Source: Lachnospiraceae bacterium
GTDB lineage: Bacteria > Bacillota > Clostridia > Lachnospirales > Lachnospiraceae
DNA length: 8,009 bases
Reading direction: 5' to 3'
NCBI GenBank assembly: GCA_017958465.1
Contig: JAGDCQ010000057.1
Coordinates: 1 to 8,009, forward strand
Position numbers and translations under genes: made by a program. Shown one piece after another: positions 1 to 5,241 of the stretch (its first letter is position 1; every line of letters begins with the position of its first letter). The notes below the pieces were generated by a model, which saw only the letters and a list, made by a program, of their open reading frames with translations, was not told the origin of the DNA and made no database searches.

Positions 1-540
1 AAGGCAGAAGGCCCGGATCTCAATGAGGAAGGATTCTATGCCATGACCTGGCATGCCGGCGAACGCACCTACACCTGCTCAAGATGCGGTGAGACAAAGA
101 CCGAAACAGAACTTGTCAAGACCTATGCGGGTGACCGGTGGATAATGACAAGAGACGGTGATGAAAAATACACGTATTATATCACCGGAAGCACGCATAC
201 GATCAATCTGCAGGCAGGTTACGAACAGTTCCTTGAAAGCGGCGGAAATCTGACCTTCGGTGAATACTATTCAAGCGCAAACCTGCTTGAGACGGTTGAA
301 GACGTGATCAATTCGGTATTCGGGATCTACCCCGACAAGAAGTACTACATAATCATGGACGACGGCAATCCTTTCACCATTGGTGTTGAAGGCTCCGTAA
401 CCATCGTAGAAGGTGCTAAAGACACCGTGATCCGCGAATACACAGGGAAATCTCTAACTGTAAAGATCAGGTTTACGGTAGACCGCCCTGACATCTTTAC
501 TACACCGGGAGACCTGACGGTTATCATCAACTGGCCGTAA
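1..540 (+). CDS. C-terminal part of a probable cell-surface protein (5' end outside window)
   Basis: The frame is open from base 1 to a TAA at 538-540, giving 179 residues with no start that must be used; the Met at base 43 lies inside the continuing frame, so the gene most likely begins left of the window. Near the start is a Cys-rich motif, YTCSRCGETKTE (about residues 24-35). This resembles the CxxCG-x-T-x-T segments common in large secreted Firmicute surface proteins, where they lie between repeated modules. The rest is rich in Tyr, Thr, Asp and Gly with alternating hydrophobic residues, as in beta-sandwich modules, and ends at NWP without an LPxTG motif or membrane anchor. I do not recognise a family for the terminal part, so function is unknown. 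Surface location is inferred from the motif and composition only. The gene converges on the minus strand B12 operon. Confidence 0.7.
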   Translation, partial: KAEGPDLNEEGFYAMTWHAGERTYTCSRCGETKTETELVKTYAGDRWIMTRDGDEKYTYYITGSTHTINLQAGYEQFLESGGNLTFGEYYSSANLLETVEDVINSVFGIYPDKKYYIIMDDGNPFTIGVEGSVTIVEGAKDTVIREYTGKSLTVKIRFTVDRPDIFTTPGDLTVIINWP

Positions 541-594
541 AAAAAGAAAACCAACCTATGATTGCCGTATTATTTCGGCAATCGTAGGTCGGTT
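541..594. terminator. Intrinsic terminator, best for the minus strand operon, possibly bidirectional
   Basis: A 17-bp stem (551-567 with 576-592, including G-U pairs) closes an 8-nt loop. On its left lies an A-tract (541-550, AAAAAGAAAA), which in a minus strand transcript becomes a U-rich tail. This suits termination of the ECF S component operon arriving from the right. Read on the + strand the tail is weaker (TTCAATATT), so it may also stop the left-edge gene, less efficiently. The hairpin sits between two converging genes. Confidence 0.8.
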
Positions 595-630
595 CAATAT
601 TATGCGCTAATACCGGGCGTTTCCGTTATG

Positions 631-1149
631 CTACAAATTCGATCTCAGCGCTTTCATCAACTTGAACAAAGGCGTGAAAAGCACAAGAGTGATAACAAAG
701 TTAGATACGGCATGTACAAGATCGTAGGGGATCCCCGAGATCCATGCGCCCAGGAAAGTAAAACCGTAGTCGCCAAGGAGTATCACGGGTATCATAACGA
801 GCATCCCGAAAACAAGTCCGTAAATACCGGCGATAACAGCCCAGAACAAAGCATTTTCGGTCTTCTTGAACAGCAGAGTGATACCGACCAGTAAAGGCCA
901 GACGTAAAGGTAACCTATCCACCATACACCAAAGCCGTTTAAGTACCCTTCGGTCAGCACAAAGACTGCTACGGGGTAAAGAGCTTTGGGACCATAAACG
1001 AGCGTTGTAACGATTATTATGACGGCGTTAAGATGAACGTTTGGTATGCCGCTTAAGGCAACGGTCGTAGCGACCATTAGTGCCGCTATCACGGCAAAGA
1101 TGCACATCTCTTCAACGCCAAGCAGCTTAACGCCCTTTTTTGCGCCCAT
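631..1149 (-). CDS. ECF transporter S component, probably cobalamin-specific
   Basis: This small, very hydrophobic protein has 172 residues from the ATG at 1149. It shows about six predicted membrane segments (roughly residues 14-33, 40-53, 55-71, 73-92, 99-123 and 140-162), the size and layout of ECF S components. These bind a vitamin and dock on the shared EcfA-EcfA'-EcfT module. The first helix has small-residue spacing (AVIAALMVA) like that used to contact EcfT in this family. The ending GIPYDLVHAVSNF resembles B12-linked S components such as the CblT type, as far as I recall. Substrate is inferred from context: it follows a DUF4430 gene behind a cobalamin riboswitch. The ATG overlaps the upstream stop (TAATG), implying translational coupling. 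An in-frame GTG at 1155 would add two residues but is less convincing. No ATPase or EcfT gene is present, so the energising module must be encoded elsewhere, which is usual for group II ECF systems. Confidence 0.82.
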   Translation of the reverse strand: MGAKKGVKLLGVEEMCIFAVIAALMVATTVALSGIPNVHLNAVIIIVTTLVYGPKALYPVAVFVLTEGYLNGFGVWWIGYLYVWPLLVGITLLFKKTENALFWAVIAGIYGLVFGMLVMIPVILLGDYGFTFLGAWISGIPYDLVHAVSNFVITLVLFTPLFKLMKALRSNL

Positions 1150-1553
1150 TACCACCCGACGGTAAAGGTTATCTCGTACTTGTCTCCGTCGGAAATGGGT
1201 GTACTGTCAACGCCTGTCATAAGGGACTCACCGCTCTTGGTAAAGCACCACCACTCCTGGGCGGCAGAGTCGTCGCTAACGGTCTCACCGTCCACAGTTT
1301 TAACGAAAAGTCCGTATTCGGACTCATCGCCTGCTACGAGCTTCTTCTCGTCAAGCGCACCGCGAAGGTACTCTGCGTCGGTGTTGATCTTAAAGGTCTT
1401 TTTTGTCTTGTCTTTGTGCACAACTTCAACTACGATGTTCTTTGCGCCTTTCTGAGGCTTGGGACCAAATGTGATCCAGCAAACAATGCCGATAACCACA
1501 AGGATCACAAACGTTGAAGCGGCAATGATGATATTGCGTGTTTGTTTAGACAT
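1149..1553 (-). CDS. Membrane-anchored DUF4430 (transcobalamin-like) protein
   Basis: The protein has 134 residues. An N-terminal membrane segment (about residues 8-29) is followed by a short linker (FGPKPQKGAK) and an extracellular domain of about 95 residues. The domain matches the DUF4430 pattern: a region around EYLRGALDEKK, then YGLFVKTVDGE, a Trp pair (EWWCF), and the final SDGDKYEITFTVGW. DUF4430 is related to the C-terminal domain of eukaryotic cobalamin carriers and often occurs beside ECF or B12 uptake genes. There is no lipobox, since the only Cys in the helix follows Val, so this looks like a signal anchor, not a lipoprotein. The ribosome binding site AAAGGAG (1562-1568) lies 8 nt before the ATG. 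It is first in the riboswitch-controlled operon and its stop overlaps the next start. Capturing corrinoid outside the cell and passing it to the S component is a reasonable inference, not shown here. Confidence 0.8.
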   Translation of the reverse strand: MSKQTRNIIIAASTFVILVVIGIVCWITFGPKPQKGAKNIVVEVVHKDKTKKTFKINTDAEYLRGALDEKKLVAGDESEYGLFVKTVDGETVSDDSAAQEWWCFTKSGESLMTGVDSTPISDGDKYEITFTVGW

Positions 1554-1710
1554 ATTGTCTCTCCTTTCTTATACGGAATCGTTCAAAGCAAAGAAGAGTA
1601 GCGGCGTTACGTCTTTCGCCGTTCTTATTTGTCCGGGCTCGCGGAGCTCTGATACGATATTAGGGAGTGCCGGTTCCCGGCGATGCCTCGTTCAGGCAGT
1701 TGCTCCGTAA

Positions 1711-1864
1711 TCCGGGCAGGTATTCTGACTTGCGCGCCTATAGTCCGCTTTTAGGAGGACCATCCTCTTGCTTGGGATGTTTTACGGCGCTGGTACGTTT
1801 TCCCGTACTTTCTCACAGTGACGGCCTCGCGATGGATTTTCACCAAGATTCCCCTGCCTCGTTC
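1711..1864 (-). ncRNA. Cobalamin (B12) riboswitch aptamer
   Basis: Read on the minus strand, the conserved elements occur in the right order. These are a 5' P1-type strand GGCAGG (1858-1853), GGTGAAAATCC (1844-1834), the core CACTGTGA (1820-1813), and the B12 box AAGTCAGAATACCTGCCC (1731-1714), whose CCTGCC pairs with the 5' GGCAGG. The aptamer lies about 160 nt upstream of the DUF4430 start and just after a plausible promoter, so it should repress this operon when adenosyl- or methylcobalamin is plentiful. The expression platform is not certain. Downstream hairpins are at 1684-1698, 1669-1681 and 1602-1621; the last is followed on the minus strand by a pyrimidine-rich run and could be a weak terminator. 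The exact 5' and 3' limits are estimates. Confidence 0.92.
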
Positions 1865-1873
1865 CAAGTCAAT

Positions 1874-1902
1874 AGAATCGCACATTTGCGCACTTTTGTC
1901 AA
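1874..1902 (-). promoter_or_regulatory. Sigma-A promoter of the B12 riboswitch operon
   Basis: On the minus strand a perfect TTGACA (1902-1897) is followed after 17 nt by GATTCT (1879-1874) with an extended -10 TGC just before it. The -10 hexamer is poor, but the extended element and the perfect -35 compensate. Transcription would start near 1867, right at the 5' edge of the aptamer. Confidence 0.6.
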
Positions 1903-1930
1903 GAGCGCGGGAAAAGGTGATAATACCCTA

Positions 1931-1964
1931 AGAAAAAACGGAGCCTCCTTAACCGGAAGCTCCG
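1931..1964 (-). terminator. Intrinsic terminator of the zinc-ribbon gene
   Basis: A hairpin at 1939-1964 (CGGAGC paired with GCTCCG, extended inward by TCC/GGA after one mismatch, loop about 6 nt) is followed on the minus strand by TTTTTTCT (1938-1931). It sits 40 nt after the stop of the zinc-ribbon protein gene and just upstream of the B12 operon promoter, insulating the two minus strand units. Confidence 0.88.
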
Positions 1965-2003
1965 CATTATTTTCCGCAACCTGCGATCTGCAAGCTCTGC
2001 GTT

Positions 2004-2615
2004 TTATTTCTTTTCGATCTGTTCTTTTGCAATATAGATCTGACGCTGGAAAGCACGTACATTTTGCAGGCCGTATTTCTTTACGCTGAAATTGATATTG
2101 CCTCCTGCATATTCAATGCGAAGATGGGATTTTTTTGCGATAAAGAAGACTGCGACAAGTATGATGGCAAGAAGAAAACCAAACAGGATCATTATGGGAC
2201 TTATGCCTGCCATAATGATTCCCGCAAGCGCAAAAATACCTGCGAGAATGAAAAGCGAGTAAGGCTTGTAATCGGTAATCTTTGTGCCTGTTATGTCAGC
2301 AATATCAATGACTTCTTCTCTTGAATTGATATTAATGAGACCGGAACGGGCGCTGTAGTACAACCTTCTGTCTGTTATGATGGCATCCTCCTTTACGAAT
2401 CCTTCTCCGGAAAGTATGTTCATGAACCTGCCATTCTTAAGAGAGAAGGAGCCGCCTTCGGATGAACCTATGAAACCCGTTGCGCCGGTAGAACTGGTGT
2501 AAGAACCTGCTTTACCCTGAGGGGTGTTTGAATTGACAAGGGATTGACCACATCTGATACAGAATTTTGCATCATCTTCGAGATCCATTCCGCAGCCCGG
2601 ACATTTCTTTGACAT
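2004..2615 (-). CDS. Zinc-ribbon, PH-like membrane protein of unknown function
   Basis: The protein has 203 residues. It begins with a zinc ribbon (CPGC at 5-8, CIRC at 19-22), the N-terminal zinc_ribbon_2 type common in Firmicutes. A Gly/Ser/Thr linker follows (about 28-58). Next is a segment with the look of a bacterial PH-like domain: IITDRRLYY at 79-87, then a beta-rich part to about 115. A two-helix membrane hairpin (about 119-137 and 139-160) precedes a final basic, beta-rich section that seems to complete the PH-like fold (HLRIEYAGGNINFSV, then VRAFQRQIY). There is no enzyme motif. Its role is unknown; a membrane-associated scaffold or sensing role is only a guess. The start is supported by AAAGGAG (2622-2628) 6 nt before the ATG, and the gene has its own promoter and terminator, so it is monocistronic. 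Confidence 0.75.
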   Translation of the reverse strand: MSKKCPGCGMDLEDDAKFCIRCGQSLVNSNTPQGKAGSYTSSTGATGFIGSSEGGSFSLKNGRFMNILSGEGFVKEDAIITDRRLYYSARSGLININSREEVIDIADITGTKITDYKPYSLFILAGIFALAGIIMAGISPIMILFGFLLAIILVAVFFIAKKSHLRIEYAGGNINFSVKKYGLQNVRAFQRQIYIAKEQIEKK

Positions 2616-2675
2616 ATGATTCTCCTTTACATTAATAGTGTTTGCTTCGGGTCATGATTTCAACCCTTGTCTTTG

Positions 2676-2703
2676 ATTATAATTGTTTCGGCTATTAATT
2701 CAA
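2676..2703 (-). promoter_or_regulatory. Promoter of the zinc-ribbon gene
   Basis: On the minus strand TTGAAT (2703-2698) and a perfect TATAAT (2681-2676) are separated by 16 nt. The site is about 60 nt upstream of the start codon. It is divergent from the glycosidase promoter about 70 bp to the right, so the two lie in one shared regulatory region. Confidence 0.65.
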
Positions 2704-2769
2704 GGGAAAATTGGAATATCGGGCTTTTTTAGACAAAGATCCGGAGTGTTCTTTGATGAGTCAAAATCA

Positions 2770-2798
2770 TTGACGCATTCTGTTTCTAATGCTATGAT
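2770..2798 (+). promoter_or_regulatory. Promoter of the glycosidase cluster
   Basis: TTGACG (2770-2775) and TATGAT (2793-2798) are separated by 17 nt, each differing from the sigma-A consensus at one position. Transcription would start near 2805, leaving a leader of about 70 nt before the GH3 start. That leader can form an imperfect hairpin (ATGTG 2808-2812 with CACAT 2835-2839, inner CACC/GGTG). It also contains the 12-bp palindrome at 2849-2860. Confidence 0.7.
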
Positions 2799-2848
2799 AT
2801 CAACATAATGTGCAGGCACCGCTAACGGGTGTTTCACATGATTCTTGG

Positions 2849-2860
2849 CTGCAATTGCAG
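2849..2860. promoter_or_regulatory. Perfect 12-bp palindrome, possible operator
   Basis: CTGCAATTGCAG is a perfect inverted repeat, 5 bp before the GH3 ribosome binding site GGAGGT (2865-2870) and about 45 bp downstream of the predicted transcription start. A repressor site here would block elongation. Its centre AT differs from the CG centre usual in LacI-family operators, and a single short palindrome can arise by chance, so the role is uncertain. Confidence 0.3.
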
Positions 2861-2874
2861 TCTCGGAGGTCTGT

Positions 2875-4401
2875 ATGGGAAAGAATGTGCGCTGGCAGCG
2901 GCTTAAATACTTAAGCCCCATGCCGTTAGGAAAAGACGGAACACGCGTGACAGGCTCAAAGGAACACCTTGAGCGTTCAAAGACGATAGCAAAAGAGGGC
3001 ATGGTCCTGCTCAAGAACAATAATGCTCTCCCTTTTGAAACAGGCACAAGGCTTGCGCTTCTTGGCAAAGGTGTTTTTGACTATGTTAAGGGTGGCGGCG
3101 GCTCAGGAGATGTTACAGTTGCCGGTACCACAAACCTTTATGACGGTTTTAAGGCAACGGGCAGGGTTTCCGTGTTTGAAGAAGCCTGCGATTTCTATAA
3201 AAAAGATGTGGAAGCTCAGTACCGTGATGGCAAAGCGCCTGGAATGACGGTGGAACCCGAACTTCCGGAAGACATTCTTAAGCGCGCCGCAGCCTTCACG
3301 GATACTGCGGTCATCGCACTCTGCCGTTTTTCGGGCGAGGGCTGGGACAGGAAACATGAGGATTTCTGCCTTTCCGAAGGCGAAAAGAAACTGGTTGAAA
3401 AGGTCAAAAAAGCCTTTAAGAAGGTTGTTGTGGTGATCAATGCCGGCGGTCAGATCGAGACCGGCTGGATAAAGGACGATCCGCTGATAGATGCCGCGCT
3501 TTATGCATGGCAGGGCGGAAGCGAGGGCGGCGCTGCAGAAGCGGAGCTCCTTTGCGGCATTTCCACACCTTCGGGAAAGCTTGCGGACACTTTTGCGTAT
3601 AAACTCGAGGATTACCCTTCTACCGAAGGGTTTTCAAAAAGTGACGCTTTTGTTGAATATGAAGAGGATATATTCGTCGGATATCGCTATTTTGAGACGG
3701 TTCCCGGCGCAAAGGACAAGGTTGTATACCCCTTCGGATACGGTCTTTCCTATACCACATTTGCCGTAAAGCCTGCCGGTGTGCTGGAAACACCCGAGGG
3801 CCTGGTTTTCGACTTCTTTGTCAGCAACACCGGCGACCGTGAGGGTAAAGAGGTGGTAGAGCTCTATTTTGCCGCTCCAAAGGGGGCTATCGACAAGCCT
3901 GCAAGGGTCCTTTGCGGCTTTAAGAAGACCAGGCTCCTTCAGCCCGGCGACACAACAACGGTAAGCATTTCGGTTGATAAGAAAACACTCAGCTTTTACG
4001 ATGATCTGGGCAGCGTGCAAAAATCCGCCTGGATCCTTGAAAAAGGCGACTACCGGTTCTTTACCGGCGGCGATGTAAGAAGCGCAAGAGAGATCAATTA
4101 CGTTTACTCTGTGGGTGAAAATGAGGTGATAGAGCAGTGTTCTGAGAAGATGACTCCAAAACACCTGAAAAAGAGGCTTACTTCCGACGGCTCATATGCG
4201 GATGTTCCTTTTGACGGATCCGCGCCTGTTGACGACGCACCCGTAAAGCGCATCCCCCTTGACAGCATAAACGGTTACGGTCCAAGCTACCGCGGGGTAA
4301 AGGGAAACGCGATGTTCCCGCCCGAGAAGGCATCTGAGAACAAAAAGTCCCTTGACGATGTTGCGGCAGGAAAAGTAACGCTTGACGAGTTCCTTGAGTA
4401 G
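2875..4401 (+). CDS. GH3 glucosidase-like protein, first half (alpha/beta and Fn3 domains), ended by in-frame TAG
   Basis: This segment codes for 508 residues from the ATG at 2875, which follows GGAGGT (2865-2870) by 4 nt; the frame also has an upstream TTG at 2845 with no such signal. It holds the part that is C-terminal in ordinary GH3 enzymes. SKTIAKEGMVLLKNN (35-49) starts the alpha/beta sandwich. SGEGWDRK (153-160) contains the candidate acid/base Glu155. YPFGYGLSYTTF (285-296) ends that domain. The Fn3-like domain (about 308-410) includes VSNTGDREGKEVVELYF. Reversed order, with this half first, is known from bacterial GH3 enzymes such as Butyrivibrio BglA. There is no signal peptide, so it should be cytoplasmic and act on imported beta-linked oligosaccharides. 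It stops at TAG (4399-4401) in the sequence DEFLE-stop-FTDEDL. Without the following barrel the product lacks the nucleophile and should be inactive alone. Confidence 0.85.
   Translation: MGKNVRWQRLKYLSPMPLGKDGTRVTGSKEHLERSKTIAKEGMVLLKNNNALPFETGTRLALLGKGVFDYVKGGGGSGDVTVAGTTNLYDGFKATGRVSVFEEACDFYKKDVEAQYRDGKAPGMTVEPELPEDILKRAAAFTDTAVIALCRFSGEGWDRKHEDFCLSEGEKKLVEKVKKAFKKVVVVINAGGQIETGWIKDDPLIDAALYAWQGGSEGGAAEAELLCGISTPSGKLADTFAYKLEDYPSTEGFSKSDAFVEYEEDIFVGYRYFETVPGAKDKVVYPFGYGLSYTTFAVKPAGVLETPEGLVFDFFVSNTGDREGKEVVELYFAAPKGAIDKPARVLCGFKKTRLLQPGDTTTVSISVDKKTLSFYDDLGSVQKSAWILEKGDYRFFTGGDVRSAREINYVYSVGENEVIEQCSEKMTPKHLKKRLTSDGSYADVPFDGSAPVDDAPVKRIPLDSINGYGPSYRGVKGNAMFPPEKASENKKSLDDVAAGKVTLDEFLE
4399..4401 (+). 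other. In-frame amber codon interrupting the GH3 gene
   Basis: TAG lies in the same reading frame as both GH3 halves, with no gap, overlap or frame change. Ignoring it gives one 783-residue position count (codon 509 being the stop), a normal length for this family. Other genes here use TAG (ECF S component), TAA and TGA as ordinary stops, so wholesale TAG reassignment is unlikely. A single C-to-T change from CAG (Gln) would explain it; from memory, related proteins often have Gln near here. Confidence 0.85.
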
Positions 4402-4419
4402 TTTACGGATGAGGATCTT

Positions 4420-5226
4420 ATGTGGCTCTGCGGCGGTACACCAAACGTAGGGCTTGCAAATACCTGCGGTTTCGGAAGTATGCCGGACTTTGGCATCCCT
4501 GCCGTCATGACGGCCGACGGCCCTGCGGGTTTAAGGATCCGCCCGGAGTGCGGCGTTTGCACTACTGCGCTCCCTTGCGCGACACTTGTTGCCTGCACCT
4601 GGGATCCCGAAGCTGCTTACGAAGGCGGCGCGTTAGGCGGTCTTGAAGTAAAGGAAAACAACATCGGTGTATGGCTTACCCCGGCTGTGAACATCCACAG
4701 GAATCCGCTCTGCGGCAGGAATTTTGAGTATTATTCCGAGGATCCGCTCCTTGCGGGCAAGATAGGTGCGGGCACGGTAAAAGGTATCCAGTCTGCCCGG
4801 GTTGCCGCTACAGTCAAGCATTTTGCCCTTAACAACAAAGAAACAAACCGCCTTGACAGCGACTCGAGAGCAACGGAGAGGGCTATCCGCGAGATCTACC
4901 TTCGTCCCTTCGAGATCATAGCAAAAGAGTCAGATCCCTGGTGCTTTATGTCTTCCTACAACATCATAAACGGCAGGCGCGCCTCCGAAAACAAGGAACT
5001 TCTGACCGATATCCTCCGGGGCGAATGGGGCTATGAAGGCCTTGTGATGTCCGACTGGTGGGGCCACGGCGAGCATTGCGTGGAGCTTGCTGCCGGAAAC
5101 GACATAAAGATGCCTGTCGGCTATCTTGAAAGCCTTGAAATGGGCGTAAAGGAAGGGATCATCTGCAGGGATGATCTGCTTCGCACCGCAAAACGCCTGA
5201 TGAACATGATACTTAAGCTGGATTGA
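4420..5226 (+). CDS. GH3 glucosidase-like protein, second half (TIM-barrel with nucleophile)
   Basis: The frame reopens directly after the TAG, and the first ATG is at 4420, giving 268 residues. This is the part that is N-terminal in standard GH3 enzymes. It shows the TADGPAGLR loop, the NIHRNPLCGRNFEYYSEDP segment, VKHFALNN (KH pair, positions 648-649 of the joined protein) and GLVMSDWWG with the nucleophile Asp727. The barrel appears complete to its terminal helix (DDLLRTAKRLMNMILKL). Four bases, GAGG (4411-4414), lie 5 nt before the ATG, so reinitiation after the TAG is possible, but this is a weak site and the residues FTDEDL before the Met also belong to the domain. On its own it lacks the acid/base and part of the substrate pocket. 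Alternatives are a nonsense-mutated gene, readthrough or a sequence error. The GH27 gene follows 15 nt downstream, implying one operon. Confidence 0.8.
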   Translation: MWLCGGTPNVGLANTCGFGSMPDFGIPAVMTADGPAGLRIRPECGVCTTALPCATLVACTWDPEAAYEGGALGGLEVKENNIGVWLTPAVNIHRNPLCGRNFEYYSEDPLLAGKIGAGTVKGIQSARVAATVKHFALNNKETNRLDSDSRATERAIREIYLRPFEIIAKESDPWCFMSSYNIINGRRASENKELLTDILRGEWGYEGLVMSDWWGHGEHCVELAAGNDIKMPVGYLESLEMGVKEGIICRDDLLRTAKRLMNMILKLD

Positions 5227-5241
5227 TCTAAGGAGACTGTC

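Noticed and set aside
562..894. Plus strand frame of 110 codons
   Set aside because: Antisense to the ECF S component and begins inside the terminator hairpin; no recognisable protein.
1667..2089. Plus strand frame of 140 codons over the riboswitch and terminator
   Set aside because: The region is explained by the minus strand cobalamin aptamer, promoter and terminator; the peptide has no family features.
3634..4164. Minus strand frame of 176 codons inside the GH3 gene
   Set aside because: Antisense to conserved GH3 and Fn3 sequence; no domain seen.
4399..4401. TAG as pyrrolysine or general TAG reassignment
   Set aside because: The ECF S component ends at TAG in the usual way, and GH3 enzymes are not known to contain pyrrolysine, so a local cause is more likely.
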